A stretch of 64,000 nt of DNA from Robiginitomaculum sp. Its GTDB lineage: Bacteria > Pseudomonadota > Alphaproteobacteria > Caulobacterales > Maricaulaceae. The notes beneath the pieces are model-generated. The model did no database searches, was not told where the DNA came from, and saw only the letters and a list, made by a program, of their open reading frames with translations. Below, piece by piece: positions 24,907-34,008 of this stretch. The stretch covers positions 1-64,000 of the forward strand of contig JAJFFT010000002.1 of the NCBI GenBank assembly GCA_021776525.1, read 5' to 3'. The position numbers and the translations under genes are program-made. Within the stretch, counting starts at the first letter, position 1, and each line of letters begins with the position of its first letter.

Positions 24907-25350
24907 ATGTCCAAGACAAATAAAACGGCACCAGTGTTTCCGACCAATGTGCTCTATACCATGATCAGGGTTGCTGATCTGGACCAATCCATTGCGTTTT
25001 ATCGGGATTTACTGGGCATGAAAGAGGTCCGCCGCGAAACCTTTCCGGATGCACGTTTCACGTTGGTTTTTATGGGTTATGGCGATGATGTTTCCCACGC
25101 ACAGATCGAACTGACCTGGAATTGGGACGAGGCTGGATACACTCACGGCACCGGCTATGGTCATGTGGCGCTAGGGGTGAGCGATATTCATGCCGCGTGT
25201 GATTATATAAGCCAGAATGGCGGCACAATAGTTCGCCCGGCCGGTCCGATGAGCGCCGCGCCCACCGAAACCGGTCACCGTGAAGTGATTGCTTTTATAA
25301 CGGATCCCGATGGATACCGGATTGAATTGATCGAGACGGCCCCGGACTAA
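24907..25350 (+). CDS. Glyoxalase I-like protein with an altered metal site
   Basis: 147 aa VOC fold protein very similar in plan to lactoylglutathione lyase (GloA): 'MIRVADLDQSIAFYRDLLGM', 'QIELTWNW', 'GTGYGHVALGV', 'DPDGYRIELIE'. Three of the four GloA metal ligands are visible (Glu in IELTWNW, His in YGHVAL, Glu in RIELIE). The first ligand histidine (H5 of E. coli GloA, in LHTMLRV) is tyrosine here (LYTMIRV, Y17). It may still detoxify methylglyoxal, or it may have another role. The ATG at 24907 gives the family-like start. It converges on DoxX with overlapping stop codons (25347-25350). Confidence 0.85.
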   Translation: MSKTNKTAPVFPTNVLYTMIRVADLDQSIAFYRDLLGMKEVRRETFPDARFTLVFMGYGDDVSHAQIELTWNWDEAGYTHGTGYGHVALGVSDIHAACDYISQNGGTIVRPAGPMSAAPTETGHREVIAFITDPDGYRIELIETAPD

Positions 25351-25799
25351 CCTTGGGACTGTTTGCGCTCTTGTTTTTCCACGAATAACAAGCCAAGGCT
25401 GGCCACAAAGAAGCTGATGGCCATATAGAACAACATCGGGCTTTTCTGATAGCTGGCATCGCTGGCATAGTCGCAATTTGCAGCGGCGGTACAGCTTTGC
25501 GCAAAGGCCACAGGGGCATTGATGCCAAGCCATGGCGAGAGATGAAAGGCCAGCGCACCGCCAAGTACAGCCAGCGCCAATAGAGCGCCCAAAACGCGTG
25601 TGCGCGGCAGAATGATCAACAGCGCCGCAGAGATCTCGGCAAGGCCGGTCAGCATACGCACGCCCGGCTCAAACAGGCCAATGCCCGAATGGGAGGCCAG
25701 ATATTGAAAAACCGGATTGTGCGCGCCCAGTTTTTGAACGCCCATCATGATAAAAAACGCAGCCAGTATGATGGCCAAAATCCAACGGAAAATATTCAT
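25347..25799 (-). CDS. DoxX family membrane protein
   Basis: 150 aa with four membrane helices (about 5-22, 45-65, 70-90 and 118-138). 'GLFEPGVRMLTGLAEISAALL' is the DoxX signature. Members are small inner-membrane proteins linked to thiol/oxidative stress or quinone redox in some organisms; substrate here is unknown. The stop codon overlaps that of the convergent glyoxalase-like gene. Confidence 0.85.
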   Translation of the reverse strand: MNIFRWILAIILAAFFIMMGVQKLGAHNPVFQYLASHSGIGLFEPGVRMLTGLAEISAALLIILPRTRVLGALLALAVLGGALAFHLSPWLGINAPVAFAQSCTAAANCDYASDASYQKSPMLFYMAISFFVASLGLLFVEKQERKQSQG

Positions 25800-25880
25800 A
25801 AGTTACTCTCTCCCCTAATCGTTCATCCACGCTAGCAGCAGCGCCGGCGGTGGATCAACGCACATTGGCGTGAGGTTACT

Positions 25881-26312
25881 CTATTTTGTGCCGCCCAGCG
25901 CGTGTTCGGCTTCGGCCTTAATACGGCTGATCATGGCGCTCAGGCCATTAGAGCGTTGGGTGGAGAGGTTTTCCGCAAGGCCTATGGCCTCAAAAACAGC
26001 TTTGGCATCCAGCGCCGCAATATCTTTGGCCGGACGATCAGAGACGAGGCGGATCAGCAATGCCGCCAGCCCCCGAACGATGTGGGCATCACTGTCGGCA
26101 CGAAAATGCATGATCGGCACGGCGCCGGGGCTAATCGTTGTCACCAGCCAGACCTGACTGACACAGCCTTTGACCTTATTGGCTTCGCTGCGTTCATCGT
26201 CGGATAAAGGCTCCAGCGCCTTGCCCAGCTCGATGACATGGCGATAACGCTCTTCCCAGTCATCCAGAAAGTCAAATTCATCAATAATGTCGCGTGCGCG
26301 CGGGTCGTTCAT
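25881..26312 (-). CDS. sufE: SufE family Fe-S cluster assembly protein
   Basis: 143 aa. The SufE fold is recognised from 'DEFDFLDDWEERYRHVIELG' and the sulfur-accepting cysteine in 'KVKGCVSQVWL', then 'HIVRGLAALLIRLVSDRPAKDI'. It takes persulfide sulfur from a SufS cysteine desulfurase for Fe-S cluster assembly in the cytoplasm. No suf operon is in the window. The ATG at 26312 begins the conserved fold; the longer frame to 26396 overlaps nothing known. Confidence 0.94.
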   Translation of the reverse strand: MNDPRARDIIDEFDFLDDWEERYRHVIELGKALEPLSDDERSEANKVKGCVSQVWLVTTISPGAVPIMHFRADSDAHIVRGLAALLIRLVSDRPAKDIAALDAKAVFEAIGLAENLSTQRSNGLSAMISRIKAEAEHALGGTK

Positions 26313-26396
26313 GATCGGCCATACCATTACGCAGTCCGAAAAGGCTGCTCTTTGGGGCAGATAAGCATCTCTGGATTGGCTGGCAAGCGCCAACAA

Positions 26397-26678
26397 TCAG
26401 TTGGTGGTGGAATTGTTCTCATGGGAAGAGGAAATTTGCGTCGACAGCGTCGACGCGGCAATGGCCAGAATGTCCCGACTGGCGGCCCCGGTTTTAAGCG
26501 CAGATTCGCAAACTTCGGGTTGATTCTTGCAAAAATTCGCACCGGCGGCCGCCGCATCGATTACCGTGTTTGCCGATAGATTGGCAACCACTTTGGGTGT
26601 TTTCAATGCAGATGGATCGCGTGGCAAAAACAGACACACAATGCCAACCCAGAACATGGACTTGAGGATGAAACCCAC
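26397..26678 (-). CDS. DUF5330 family small membrane-anchored protein
   Basis: 93 aa. An N-terminal membrane helix ('MFWVGIVCLFLP') is followed by a periplasmic part with the paired cysteines of the family ('NFCKNQPEVCESA'). Such proteins are widespread and uncharacterised in alphaproteobacteria. The GTG at 26678 is chosen because GAGG stands 6 bases upstream, while the upstream TTG at 26705 has no site. Confidence 0.75.
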   Translation of the reverse strand: MGFILKSMFWVGIVCLFLPRDPSALKTPKVVANLSANTVIDAAAAGANFCKNQPEVCESALKTGAASRDILAIAASTLSTQISSSHENNSTTN

Positions 26679-26848
26679 TTTGTACCTCGTTATTCCCGCA
26701 TTCAATATGCGGTGTATGAGTGCAGTATGCTCACGAAGACGGCAAACTCAAGCAAAGCCTGATGACGCCGTTAAAAAGCCGTTAGCATGGGGCGCAAATT
26801 TGAACTAAGTTTTGATCAAATCCGCGACAGAATTGATTAAAATGCAAC

Positions 26849-28075
26849 CTAATGCGTGGCCGCAACGGGCGCACCGTCCAGAAATTCTGCGATACAACGC
26901 CCGGAATCTTTAAGCTGGTGGCGGGCAATGCAAAAACTGTCTTCATAGCTATAGCGTGTCGCCGCAACGCACTGGTTCAGGTGCAGCCTGGCCCAATCCA
27001 CACATTCGGCCATGTAATCGGGGGCATTGCGTGATGGCAGGGGACGCGGAAAAGACGCGCCGGGGTCTAAAATATAAATTGCCGCCATGGCCATGATATC
27101 CTGCAATTCACCGGCGCGGGCCGGGGCCACCACGGGGGCCAACACGGGGGCCACGGCCTTGGCCAGTGTGCGTGCGTCTGTCTTTATCGGGTGTCCGGCG
27201 GCGCTGGCCGGTAACGACGCCATTTGCAAACTGTGCAACTTGGCGATTGGTGTGGTTGGCGGGCGCAAGGTATAGGTGTTGTTCAGGCGGTCCAACAATG
27301 ACACGGAAACCCCACGGGGGGCATGGGGGGCATTGCGCAAGGCCGCCATACGGATGGATTTACTGCCTCGGACCTTCATAGCCCATTTTTGTTTTTGCAG
27401 GGAATAGGCCAGGTTTTTATAAATCTGACCGGCTTTGAACGTTGCCTCGCCGTCTTCTTTGATGACACGCAACACATGATCACGGGCCACTTCATAATCG
27501 GGCATTTGCTCCACATAAAGCGGATTAGCGTGCAAGTTTGCGATGATGGATTTGCGGTCATACATGCGACCCCAACGCAAAATGCCCTGGGCAAAAGTCG
27601 GGGATTGCATGGCCCATAACACAGCATGAGCATGAAAAGCACGGGACAGGCGTGGGCCATCAAAGCTGGCCAGGTCCATCATTACCCGTTCCAGATCTTG
27701 TGGCGAACCAGGCTGTGTAATGGCGGCGTTGTGAACAATCTGGCGATAGCGCGCATAAGGCCCGGCGGCCATCACCAGGGATGGCCAGCTTCGGGATAAT
27801 GTGGTGATGGGCTGGCCAAGCGGGGCCGCTGTTTGTGGCACAGGGACAGCGCCTTTGCGCAGGCCCACACTGGACGAAGAGGATGCGGGTGCGGGCGGTT
27901 TATGGCGCGGCATAGGCGCGGCGACACCGGGCGTTTTGGCACGAAACAGTTTTGAGAAAATACCGGATTTAACCTGTTGCTGATCGGCATTTTGCGCCTC
28001 ATCGCCAAACGCCATGCTGGTCAAACAGGCTTGTGCAAAGAAAACACTGGCAAAAATGATACGCGATCGGTTCAT
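26849..28075 (-). CDS. Exported protein of unknown function with cysteine-rich C-terminus
   Basis: 408 aa. A signal peptide (about 1-24, 'SMAFGDEA') is followed by a low-complexity proline/serine segment, then a helical domain (about 90-290) and a C-terminal segment with four or five cysteines ('AECVDWARLHLNQCVAATRY', 'FCIARHQLKDSGRCIAEF') that may form disulfides. The start at 28075 gives a normal signal peptide; the longer frame to 28105 has no ribosome site. I do not recognise a family. It is monocistronic, divergent from the histidine kinase gene. Confidence 0.7.
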   Translation of the reverse strand: MNRSRIIFASVFFAQACLTSMAFGDEAQNADQQQVKSGIFSKLFRAKTPGVAAPMPRHKPPAPASSSSSVGLRKGAVPVPQTAAPLGQPITTLSRSWPSLVMAAGPYARYRQIVHNAAITQPGSPQDLERVMMDLASFDGPRLSRAFHAHAVLWAMQSPTFAQGILRWGRMYDRKSIIANLHANPLYVEQMPDYEVARDHVLRVIKEDGEATFKAGQIYKNLAYSLQKQKWAMKVRGSKSIRMAALRNAPHAPRGVSVSLLDRLNNTYTLRPPTTPIAKLHSLQMASLPASAAGHPIKTDARTLAKAVAPVLAPVVAPARAGELQDIMAMAAIYILDPGASFPRPLPSRNAPDYMAECVDWARLHLNQCVAATRYSYEDSFCIARHQLKDSGRCIAEFLDGAPVAATH

Positions 28076-28341
28076 TAGGTTCTGTTCCCGTATTTGCTGT
28101 GCCATTGTGCATCACGTGAATGAATTTGATGCAATTCCTTTGCCATGTCTTACCCGATCTTAGCCCAGAGAATCACCTCAACCAAGCATGGTTTGCGTGA
28201 TTGAGGTAAACAGGATCAAAAATTAACCATAACAGTTATCCTAAAAATTAGAATAAAAACAATTCAATAACACATATTTAAGGGGCAGGTGCCGTTACCG
28301 CGATTCAGTATTTATTAACGCTGTGAGCCAACACTTGAGCC

Positions 28342-30063
28342 ATGATTGATGAAACGATTCTTGGCACCTCAAAACCGCGCATTTCGATGAGCGCCCTGAC
28401 CATGCCGTTCCTGTGGATTGGTGGTGTATTGCTGTGTGCTGTGGTCACCTTGTTTTTAAACGTTGCCGTTGTGCGGCCGGTCATTCTGACCATTGCGGTT
28501 ATTGGTTGTATACCAGCGGTGTTGAATGTTCTGATCAGTCCGTTTCTTGACGAAGATTGGGCGCAGGCGCTGGTAGTTCTAGCCTGGACGGCTTTGGCTG
28601 GCCTGGCTGTTGCCTCAGCAGGTAGCATGTCGACACCCTTTGTTGTGCTTTTTGTATTGCCCATTGCGGCCGCTCATGCGTTGGGGGGATCACGCCTGAC
28701 CATGGAAGCTGCGGCATTGACCATGTTTGCCGTGGCCTTGTTGGTGGCGATGGAAGCCGGTGGTCTGCTCTCTACGGTGCTGATCAGCACAGACCCGGCC
28801 GGTCTGGTTGGGCCGCTGAGTGTGATTTTAACCCTGATTGCCTCGTCCAGCGCCCTTGTTGTGCGCCGCCAGGGGGGCTGGGATGTCCATTCATCGCGCC
28901 TGCGTTTGTTGCGTTTCGCACTGGACCCTGTGGTGTGTATGGATGCACGGGGACGTAATCTTGCTGCCTCGCCTGAGGCCCGGCGTATTCTGGGCGGTGC
29001 CCGGCGGTTGGGCAGCACGTTAAAGCCTGCACATCGGGCTCGTTTTTCTGATGCTGCTGAACGGGTTTTGCGTTCTGGGCAAGGCGAAGATGTCGAAGTG
29101 GAAATACACGGACGCGCTGATCAGACCAGTGTGCGCCGTTATGAGTTGCGTCTGGCCCGCGATTCCGAACGGGCGCTGATGGTGTCGTTACACGATATTA
29201 CGGCTCGTGCCGCGCGTGAAGACAAGCTGATTGCGGAACGCGATGCGGCCCTTGGTGCCGCGCGCGAGCGATCACAGTTTCTGGCCGGGATCAGTCACGA
29301 GCTGCGTACCCCTCTGAACGCCATTATTGGCTTTTCAGACATGATGAAAGCCCGTTTGTTTGGGCCATTGCCTGCCAAATATGCCGAATATGCCGACCTG
29401 ATTTATGATAGCGGTCGTCATCTGGTGGATCTGGTCGGTGATGTGTTGGATGTATCCAAGATCGAGGCTGACCAATACACTTTGAACAAGACCGGCTTTG
29501 ATGCCCGCGATGTTATCAGCTCCAGCGTTAAATTGATGGGGCTGGGCGCCGAAGAGGCAGGGGTCAGCTTGAAAACCCGTGTGCCAAACAGTGTCGTTGC
29601 CGTCCATGCAGACCGCAAGGCACTGCGTCAAATTCTCTTTAACCTGATCTCTAATGCCATTAAATTCACCCCTGCCGGTGGTACTGTTGTGGTGACGCTC
29701 AGCACCCAGGATGGTGATGTTCTGATCGCCATCAGTGATGACGGGGTTGGCATGACACCTGAAGATGCCAAGCGCGTCGGCAAGCCTTATCAGCAAGCCG
29801 CCAGCGCCCATGTGACCAATGCCCGTGGCACTGGTCTTGGTATGGCGCTGGTCAAATCACTGGCCGAGCTGCACAATGGGGCGATGAGTGTGCAAAGCGA
29901 GCTGGGGTGTGGCACCACGGTTTGTGTCCGCCTGCCTGTTTTGGACGGCGGCGCGTTGGGGCTGGGCGAACTGGCCCATCTTGATGTGCGCGATCATATT
30001 CGCCGTGCCCAGAATGCCAGTGAAGAGATCACCCAAAGCGCCCAGAAAATAGCCAAAGGTTAA
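28342..30063 (+). CDS. Membrane sensor histidine kinase, PleC/DivJ type
   Basis: 573 aa. About five to six membrane helices (20-175) lead to a PAS-like domain (about 190-290), a DHp domain with the phosphoacceptor H319 in 'FLAGISHELRTPLNAIIGF', and a HATPase domain ('LFNLISNAIKFTP', 'SDDGVGM', 'GTGLGMALVKSLAELHNG'). The 'GFSDMMKARLFGPL' segment after the H-box is typical of the DivJ/PleC/PdhS group that acts on DivK/PleD in alphaproteobacterial cell-cycle control. No response regulator is adjacent. A TTAACCAT sequence lies about 110 bases upstream. Assignment to PleC itself is not possible from sequence alone. Confidence 0.88.
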   Translation: MIDETILGTSKPRISMSALTMPFLWIGGVLLCAVVTLFLNVAVVRPVILTIAVIGCIPAVLNVLISPFLDEDWAQALVVLAWTALAGLAVASAGSMSTPFVVLFVLPIAAAHALGGSRLTMEAAALTMFAVALLVAMEAGGLLSTVLISTDPAGLVGPLSVILTLIASSSALVVRRQGGWDVHSSRLRLLRFALDPVVCMDARGRNLAASPEARRILGGARRLGSTLKPAHRARFSDAAERVLRSGQGEDVEVEIHGRADQTSVRRYELRLARDSERALMVSLHDITARAAREDKLIAERDAALGAARERSQFLAGISHELRTPLNAIIGFSDMMKARLFGPLPAKYAEYADLIYDSGRHLVDLVGDVLDVSKIEADQYTLNKTGFDARDVISSSVKLMGLGAEEAGVSLKTRVPNSVVAVHADRKALRQILFNLISNAIKFTPAGGTVVVTLSTQDGDVLIAISDDGVGMTPEDAKRVGKPYQQAASAHVTNARGTGLGMALVKSLAELHNGAMSVQSELGCGTTVCVRLPVLDGGALGLGELAHLDVRDHIRRAQNASEEITQSAQKIAKG

Positions 30064-30071
30064 GGGCTGTT

Positions 30072-30707
30072 ATGCTGACGCTTTATATTGGCAATAAGAA
30101 TTATTCTTCATGGTCTATGCGGCCCTGGCTGGTGCTTAAAAAGGCTGGCCTGCCGTTCGAAGAAGAACTGATCCAGCTTTATGTGCCGGGTGGTAAAGAT
30201 AAATTACTGGCCCTTTCACCGGCGGGGACTGTGCCGGTTTTGCATGTTGATCAGGCGGTCATTCCAGACAGTCTGGAAATCAGCGAATGGGCCGCAAAGT
30301 GCGTGCCAAATCTGTGGCCCAAAGACCTGGCGGACAAAGAACGCGCCAAGGCTTTGTGCAAACAGATGCAAGATGATTTTACCGCATTTCGCGGCGCGGC
30401 ACCGATGAATTTACGCCGCCGAACCACATCCCCCTTGTCCGATGATGCGCTCGATAGCGCCGCCCGGCTTGAAGAGGCTTTTGCCGATTGTCTGGGGCGA
30501 CATGACGGGCCATTTTTGTTCGACGATTGGAGCATTGCCGACGCTTTTGCGACGCCTTATGCAACCCGCTTCGCGTCTTATGACGTTCCGTGCGGGTTAA
30601 AGGTTGATACCTATTTCAGCGAGCTTTTGGCCGATGAAGATTATCTGCAATGGGAAATGGACGCCATGGCCGAAGACTGGATCATCGAAGCCTTTGAGAC
30701 GGTTTAG
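30072..30707 (+). CDS. Glutathione S-transferase family protein
   Basis: 211 aa. The thioredoxin-like N-domain (about 1-80) has 'NYSSWSMRPWLVLKKAGLPFEE', with a serine at the likely glutathione-activating position, and 'GTVPVLH' with the cis-proline. The C-domain is helical. It resembles the YfcF-type cluster. The ATG comes 8 bases after the histidine kinase stop, so the two may be cotranscribed. It converges on the MoxR gene with a 19-base gap. Confidence 0.88.
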   Translation: MLTLYIGNKNYSSWSMRPWLVLKKAGLPFEEELIQLYVPGGKDKLLALSPAGTVPVLHVDQAVIPDSLEISEWAAKCVPNLWPKDLADKERAKALCKQMQDDFTAFRGAAPMNLRRRTTSPLSDDALDSAARLEEAFADCLGRHDGPFLFDDWSIADAFATPYATRFASYDVPCGLKVDTYFSELLADEDYLQWEMDAMAEDWIIEAFETV

Positions 30708-30726
30708 AGGGCCTGGGAATTAGCCC

Positions 30727-31569
30727 TTATCCGTCCCTTTGGGCCATAAACGCCAACCGTTCAAACAGCTGCACATCCTGCTCGTTTTTAAGAAGCGCCC
30801 CATGCAGCGGCGGGATCAGTTTGCGCGGATCACGTTCGCGCAGGGTCATGGCGTCAATGTCTTCGGCCATCAGCAGTTTCAACCAGTCGAGCAGTTCGGA
30901 TGTTGAAGGCTTTTTCTTCAGGCCCGGTGCTTTGCGGATGTCGTAAAAGATTTTCAGAGCTTCGGCGACAAGGCGTTGTTTGATGCCCGGAAAATGCACA
31001 TCGACAATGGCCTGCATGGTTTCATCATCGGGGAAGCGGATGAAGTGGAAGAAGCACCGGCGCAAAAATGCGTCGGGCAGCTCTTTTTCATTATTCGAGG
31101 TGATGATGATGATGGGTCGGTTTTTGGCGCTGATCATTTCGCCGGTTTCATAGACGTGAAACTCCATGCGATCGAGTTCCTGCAACAAATCGTTGGGAAA
31201 CTCTATATCGGCTTTGTCGACTTCATCGATCAGCAAAACCGGGCGCGTATCAGAAGTAAAGGCCTCCCATAATTTGCCCTTGCGGATATAGTTTTTAACG
31301 TCTTCGACGCGCGGATCGCCCAATTGGCTGTCGCGCAGACGCGCCACGGCGTCATATTCGTAAAGGCCCTGATGAGCTTTGGTGGTGGATTTGACGTGCC
31401 ACTCGATCAAGGGGGCATCCAGTGCCTTGGCGACCTCGATGGCCAGCATGGTTTTGCCGGTGCCCGGTTCGCCCTTGATCAGTAATGGCCGCTCCAAAGT
31501 GATGGCAGCATTAACCGCAACTGATAAATCGTCGGTGGACACATAGTTTTCTGTACCGTCAAAACGCAT
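30727..31569 (-). CDS. MoxR-type AAA+ ATPase
   Basis: 280 aa. Walker A is 'GEPGTGKTMLAIEVA', Walker B 'PVLLIDEVDKAD', sensor 1 'IIITSNNEKELPDAFLRRC'. It belongs to the MoxR/NorQ/CoxD group, which remodels or activates partner complexes, usually with a von Willebrand A protein (CoxE-like) encoded next door. No such gene is present here; the upstream gene is flmG. The start follows from the conserved N-terminus 'MRFDGTENYV'. Confidence 0.92.
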   Translation of the reverse strand: MRFDGTENYVSTDDLSVAVNAAITLERPLLIKGEPGTGKTMLAIEVAKALDAPLIEWHVKSTTKAHQGLYEYDAVARLRDSQLGDPRVEDVKNYIRKGKLWEAFTSDTRPVLLIDEVDKADIEFPNDLLQELDRMEFHVYETGEMISAKNRPIIIITSNNEKELPDAFLRRCFFHFIRFPDDETMQAIVDVHFPGIKQRLVAEALKIFYDIRKAPGLKKKPSTSELLDWLKLLMAEDIDAMTLRERDPRKLIPPLHGALLKNEQDVQLFERLAFMAQRDG

Positions 31570-31646
31570 CTTTTTTCCTCATCAAAAAAGATTTGGTAGC
31601 CGTGCAGGCGAGGCCCGGCAAGTCAAAAGACGTCATTCGTGTACTT

Positions 31647-33413
31647 TTATGCGGCTTTTTGAGTGCGCACCTGTTCGGCCAAAGCCTGTGCAACCCGGTT
31701 CATGGTTTCATCCCATTGTCCAAATTTTTCAGGCGAGAAAACTCGAGACGATGGATACCAGGGAATGCTGCCGGTCGAGTGCAGCGGCCAATGGTCCGGG
31801 CTGGCCAGAAACCACACCAGTCCGCCATGGGCGGCAGACAGATTGGTTGAGGCATTCATCGGGCCGATGGTCAGGTCTAGCGCCAGTCCTGCGGCGGCAA
31901 CGCCATCCAGATCCTCTTTCAGGTCCAGACCGTCCAGTTGGTGAATGGTGACGCCCAGTTCTTTTTGGGCCTTTGCAATTTCATCGTCGCAATCGCCGTA
32001 TTGCATGCTGACAAACACGGCGCCCGGGGTTTCTAAGATGGGTTTCCAGGCGTCAAAGGGGCTGAAATATTTGGCCCGATTGGCATTCATGACCATGGAT
32101 TTCCAACACAGGCCGATTTTTGGCCCGGCGGGCAGGGCGTTAACCGCGGCCTGCATGGTGGAAAGTTTTTCAGGGTCGGGCAACAGATAGCCGGTGTGGT
32201 CTGGAAAGTCGCTCAAGGTTTTGCGATGCGCCGCCACCGCATTGCCCATCGGCACCAGATAGTCATAGTTTGACCAGTCATTGATATCAGGAATGAGGCG
32301 AATTTGGCGCCCTTCACGATTGATATTGATGTGGCGAACCAGGGTTTTTGGCGCAAAGGTCCGTTCGACCATGGGCATCAGACGCCGCTCGACAGCAATA
32401 TCAACACGGCCATCCGGGCCAACCGCATCAATGAAATCTTGCGCGGCGTTCATATACAAAATTTCATCGCCCAGACCCTGCTCGCCCATCAGCAAAACTC
32501 GTTTGCCGGTGATGTCTTCTTCCCCGTCCCAGCGGGGCAGGTCGATGGCCATTAACATGTTAACCGGACTGTGCGGGGCAAAGCGGGCCAGATGGGCTTT
32601 CCAGCCTTTTTCCAATTGGCCAAGGGCCAGATAAGCCTGACTGAGGCCATATTCGATGGTGGCCTGATCTTCGGGATCGGTGCTCATGCCCAGTGCTTTT
32701 TCACCGGCATCGGCAGAGCGCTGGCGATCACCGGCCAGACCCGCCGCATAGGCGGTATTGTGCCAGATGCGGGCGGAGTTGGGATCGAGCCGCAAAGCCT
32801 CGTCATAAAAGGTCAGGGCCTGAATGGGATCACCGGATTCCAGCAGTACCGTGGCCAGTGCATTCCACAACATGGCATCATCCTGATGCAGGTAAATTGC
32901 GGCCCGGATCAACTCGACCGCTTCGTCAAAGCGACCCAGATCACGCAATACACCGCCCAGATTGATCACGCCGTTGACATTGCCGGGGTCAAGCTCAAGG
33001 AATAATTGCAGGAATTTTTCTGCCGCCGGCAACATGTCCAGCTTCCAGGCCACCAGTGCCAAATTCTGGTAAATCTCGCCATCCGTCGGGTCGATGCGCC
33101 AGGACCGTTCATAAAATTCCAGCGCTTTGGACAAATGCCCCAGTTTTTCGAGGGCAATACCCATCATATGATTGGCCAGCGCATGGTTTTCATCCATATC
33201 CAGCGCCCGCAAGATCAGCTTGGCCGCTGCGGAATAGTCATTACTGTCCAGCTTGGTTTTGGCGCGCCGCAAGATGGGAATAATCTTTGTATCGGCCTTG
33301 CTGGTGCCGCTTTTGGCAATCTCCGGCAGGCTGGCCCCGCCAATGGCTCCGGAAGGAACGCGTTTTTGTTGTTCCGGCTTTTGGCTCAATATAGCTTGGA
33401 ATGCTGTGCTCAC
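31647..33413 (-). CDS. flmG: TPR glycosyltransferase, FlmG-like flagellin modification protein
   Basis: 588 aa. TPR repeats (about 45-300) are followed by a glycosyltransferase-like C-domain ('VLLMGEQGLGDEILYMNAAQDF', 'LPAGPKIGLCWKS', and a C-terminal 'LDLTIGPMNASTNLSAAHGG' loop). This plan matches Caulobacter FlmG, whose TPR part binds flagellin and whose C-domain adds a nonulosonic acid sugar. The neighbours fit: divergent flbT/flaF, three flagellins and sugar synthesis genes. The GTG at 33413 has AAGGGG 6 bases upstream, better supported than the ATG at 33488. It acts in the cytoplasm before flagellin export. Confidence 0.82.
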   Translation of the reverse strand: MSTAFQAILSQKPEQQKRVPSGAIGGASLPEIAKSGTSKADTKIIPILRRAKTKLDSNDYSAAAKLILRALDMDENHALANHMMGIALEKLGHLSKALEFYERSWRIDPTDGEIYQNLALVAWKLDMLPAAEKFLQLFLELDPGNVNGVINLGGVLRDLGRFDEAVELIRAAIYLHQDDAMLWNALATVLLESGDPIQALTFYDEALRLDPNSARIWHNTAYAAGLAGDRQRSADAGEKALGMSTDPEDQATIEYGLSQAYLALGQLEKGWKAHLARFAPHSPVNMLMAIDLPRWDGEEDITGKRVLLMGEQGLGDEILYMNAAQDFIDAVGPDGRVDIAVERRLMPMVERTFAPKTLVRHININREGRQIRLIPDINDWSNYDYLVPMGNAVAAHRKTLSDFPDHTGYLLPDPEKLSTMQAAVNALPAGPKIGLCWKSMVMNANRAKYFSPFDAWKPILETPGAVFVSMQYGDCDDEIAKAQKELGVTIHQLDGLDLKEDLDGVAAAGLALDLTIGPMNASTNLSAAHGGLVWFLASPDHWPLHSTGSIPWYPSSRVFSPEKFGQWDETMNRVAQALAEQVRTQKAA

Positions 33414-33582
33414 GAATGGCCCCTTAATCAATATATGATGGTTAATGTGAGCTGCGTCGATTAACGCAGCCCTAACGCAGGGCTTCATTAACCAATCAGC
33501 TTTAGTGTTCGTTTAGGTATTTCACCAATAATGACTCTTCCGGCAGTTGTGCAGTGGACAGGAGTCGGAACGGAGCGGGCCC

Positions 33583-34008
33583 ATGCCTTTAAAATTGTCA
33601 CTCAAACCAGGCGAGCGTTTTGTGCTTAACGGCGCGGTTCTGGAAAATGGGGATCGGCGGTCCAATCTGGTGCTGCAAAACCATGCGGCAATTTTGCGTG
33701 AAAAAGACATTATGCAGGAAGGCGAAGCCAATACACCGGCGCGCCGGGTCTATTTCCCGGTCATGCTGATGTATCTGGACCCGGAACGCAGCGAAGAGAA
33801 TTATGACGAGTTCGTATTGCGGATGAGCGACTTTATGGGTGCAGTCAGCAACCCCGAAGCCTTGGCGCAATGCGTTGCCGTTAGCCGGGATGTGATGGCG
33901 GGCGAGTATTACAAGGCACTCAATAAGTGTCGTAAGCTCATGGACTTTGAAAAGGGAAGGTTGGGACATGTCACTGACAGCTTATCAGCAGGCATCCGTA
34001 CGGGTTGA
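33583..34008 (+). CDS. flbT: Flagellar biosynthesis repressor FlbT
   Basis: 141 aa. The opening 'MPLKLSLKPGERFVLNGAV' is characteristic of FlbT, which binds flagellin mRNA and controls its translation and stability in Caulobacter and relatives. GGAG lies about 8 bases before the ATG at 33583; the frame extends further upstream but without support. It overlaps flaF by 41 bases and diverges from flmG. Confidence 0.95.
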   Translation: MPLKLSLKPGERFVLNGAVLENGDRRSNLVLQNHAAILREKDIMQEGEANTPARRVYFPVMLMYLDPERSEENYDEFVLRMSDFMGAVSNPEALAQCVAVSRDVMAGEYYKALNKCRKLMDFEKGRLGHVTDSLSAGIRTG

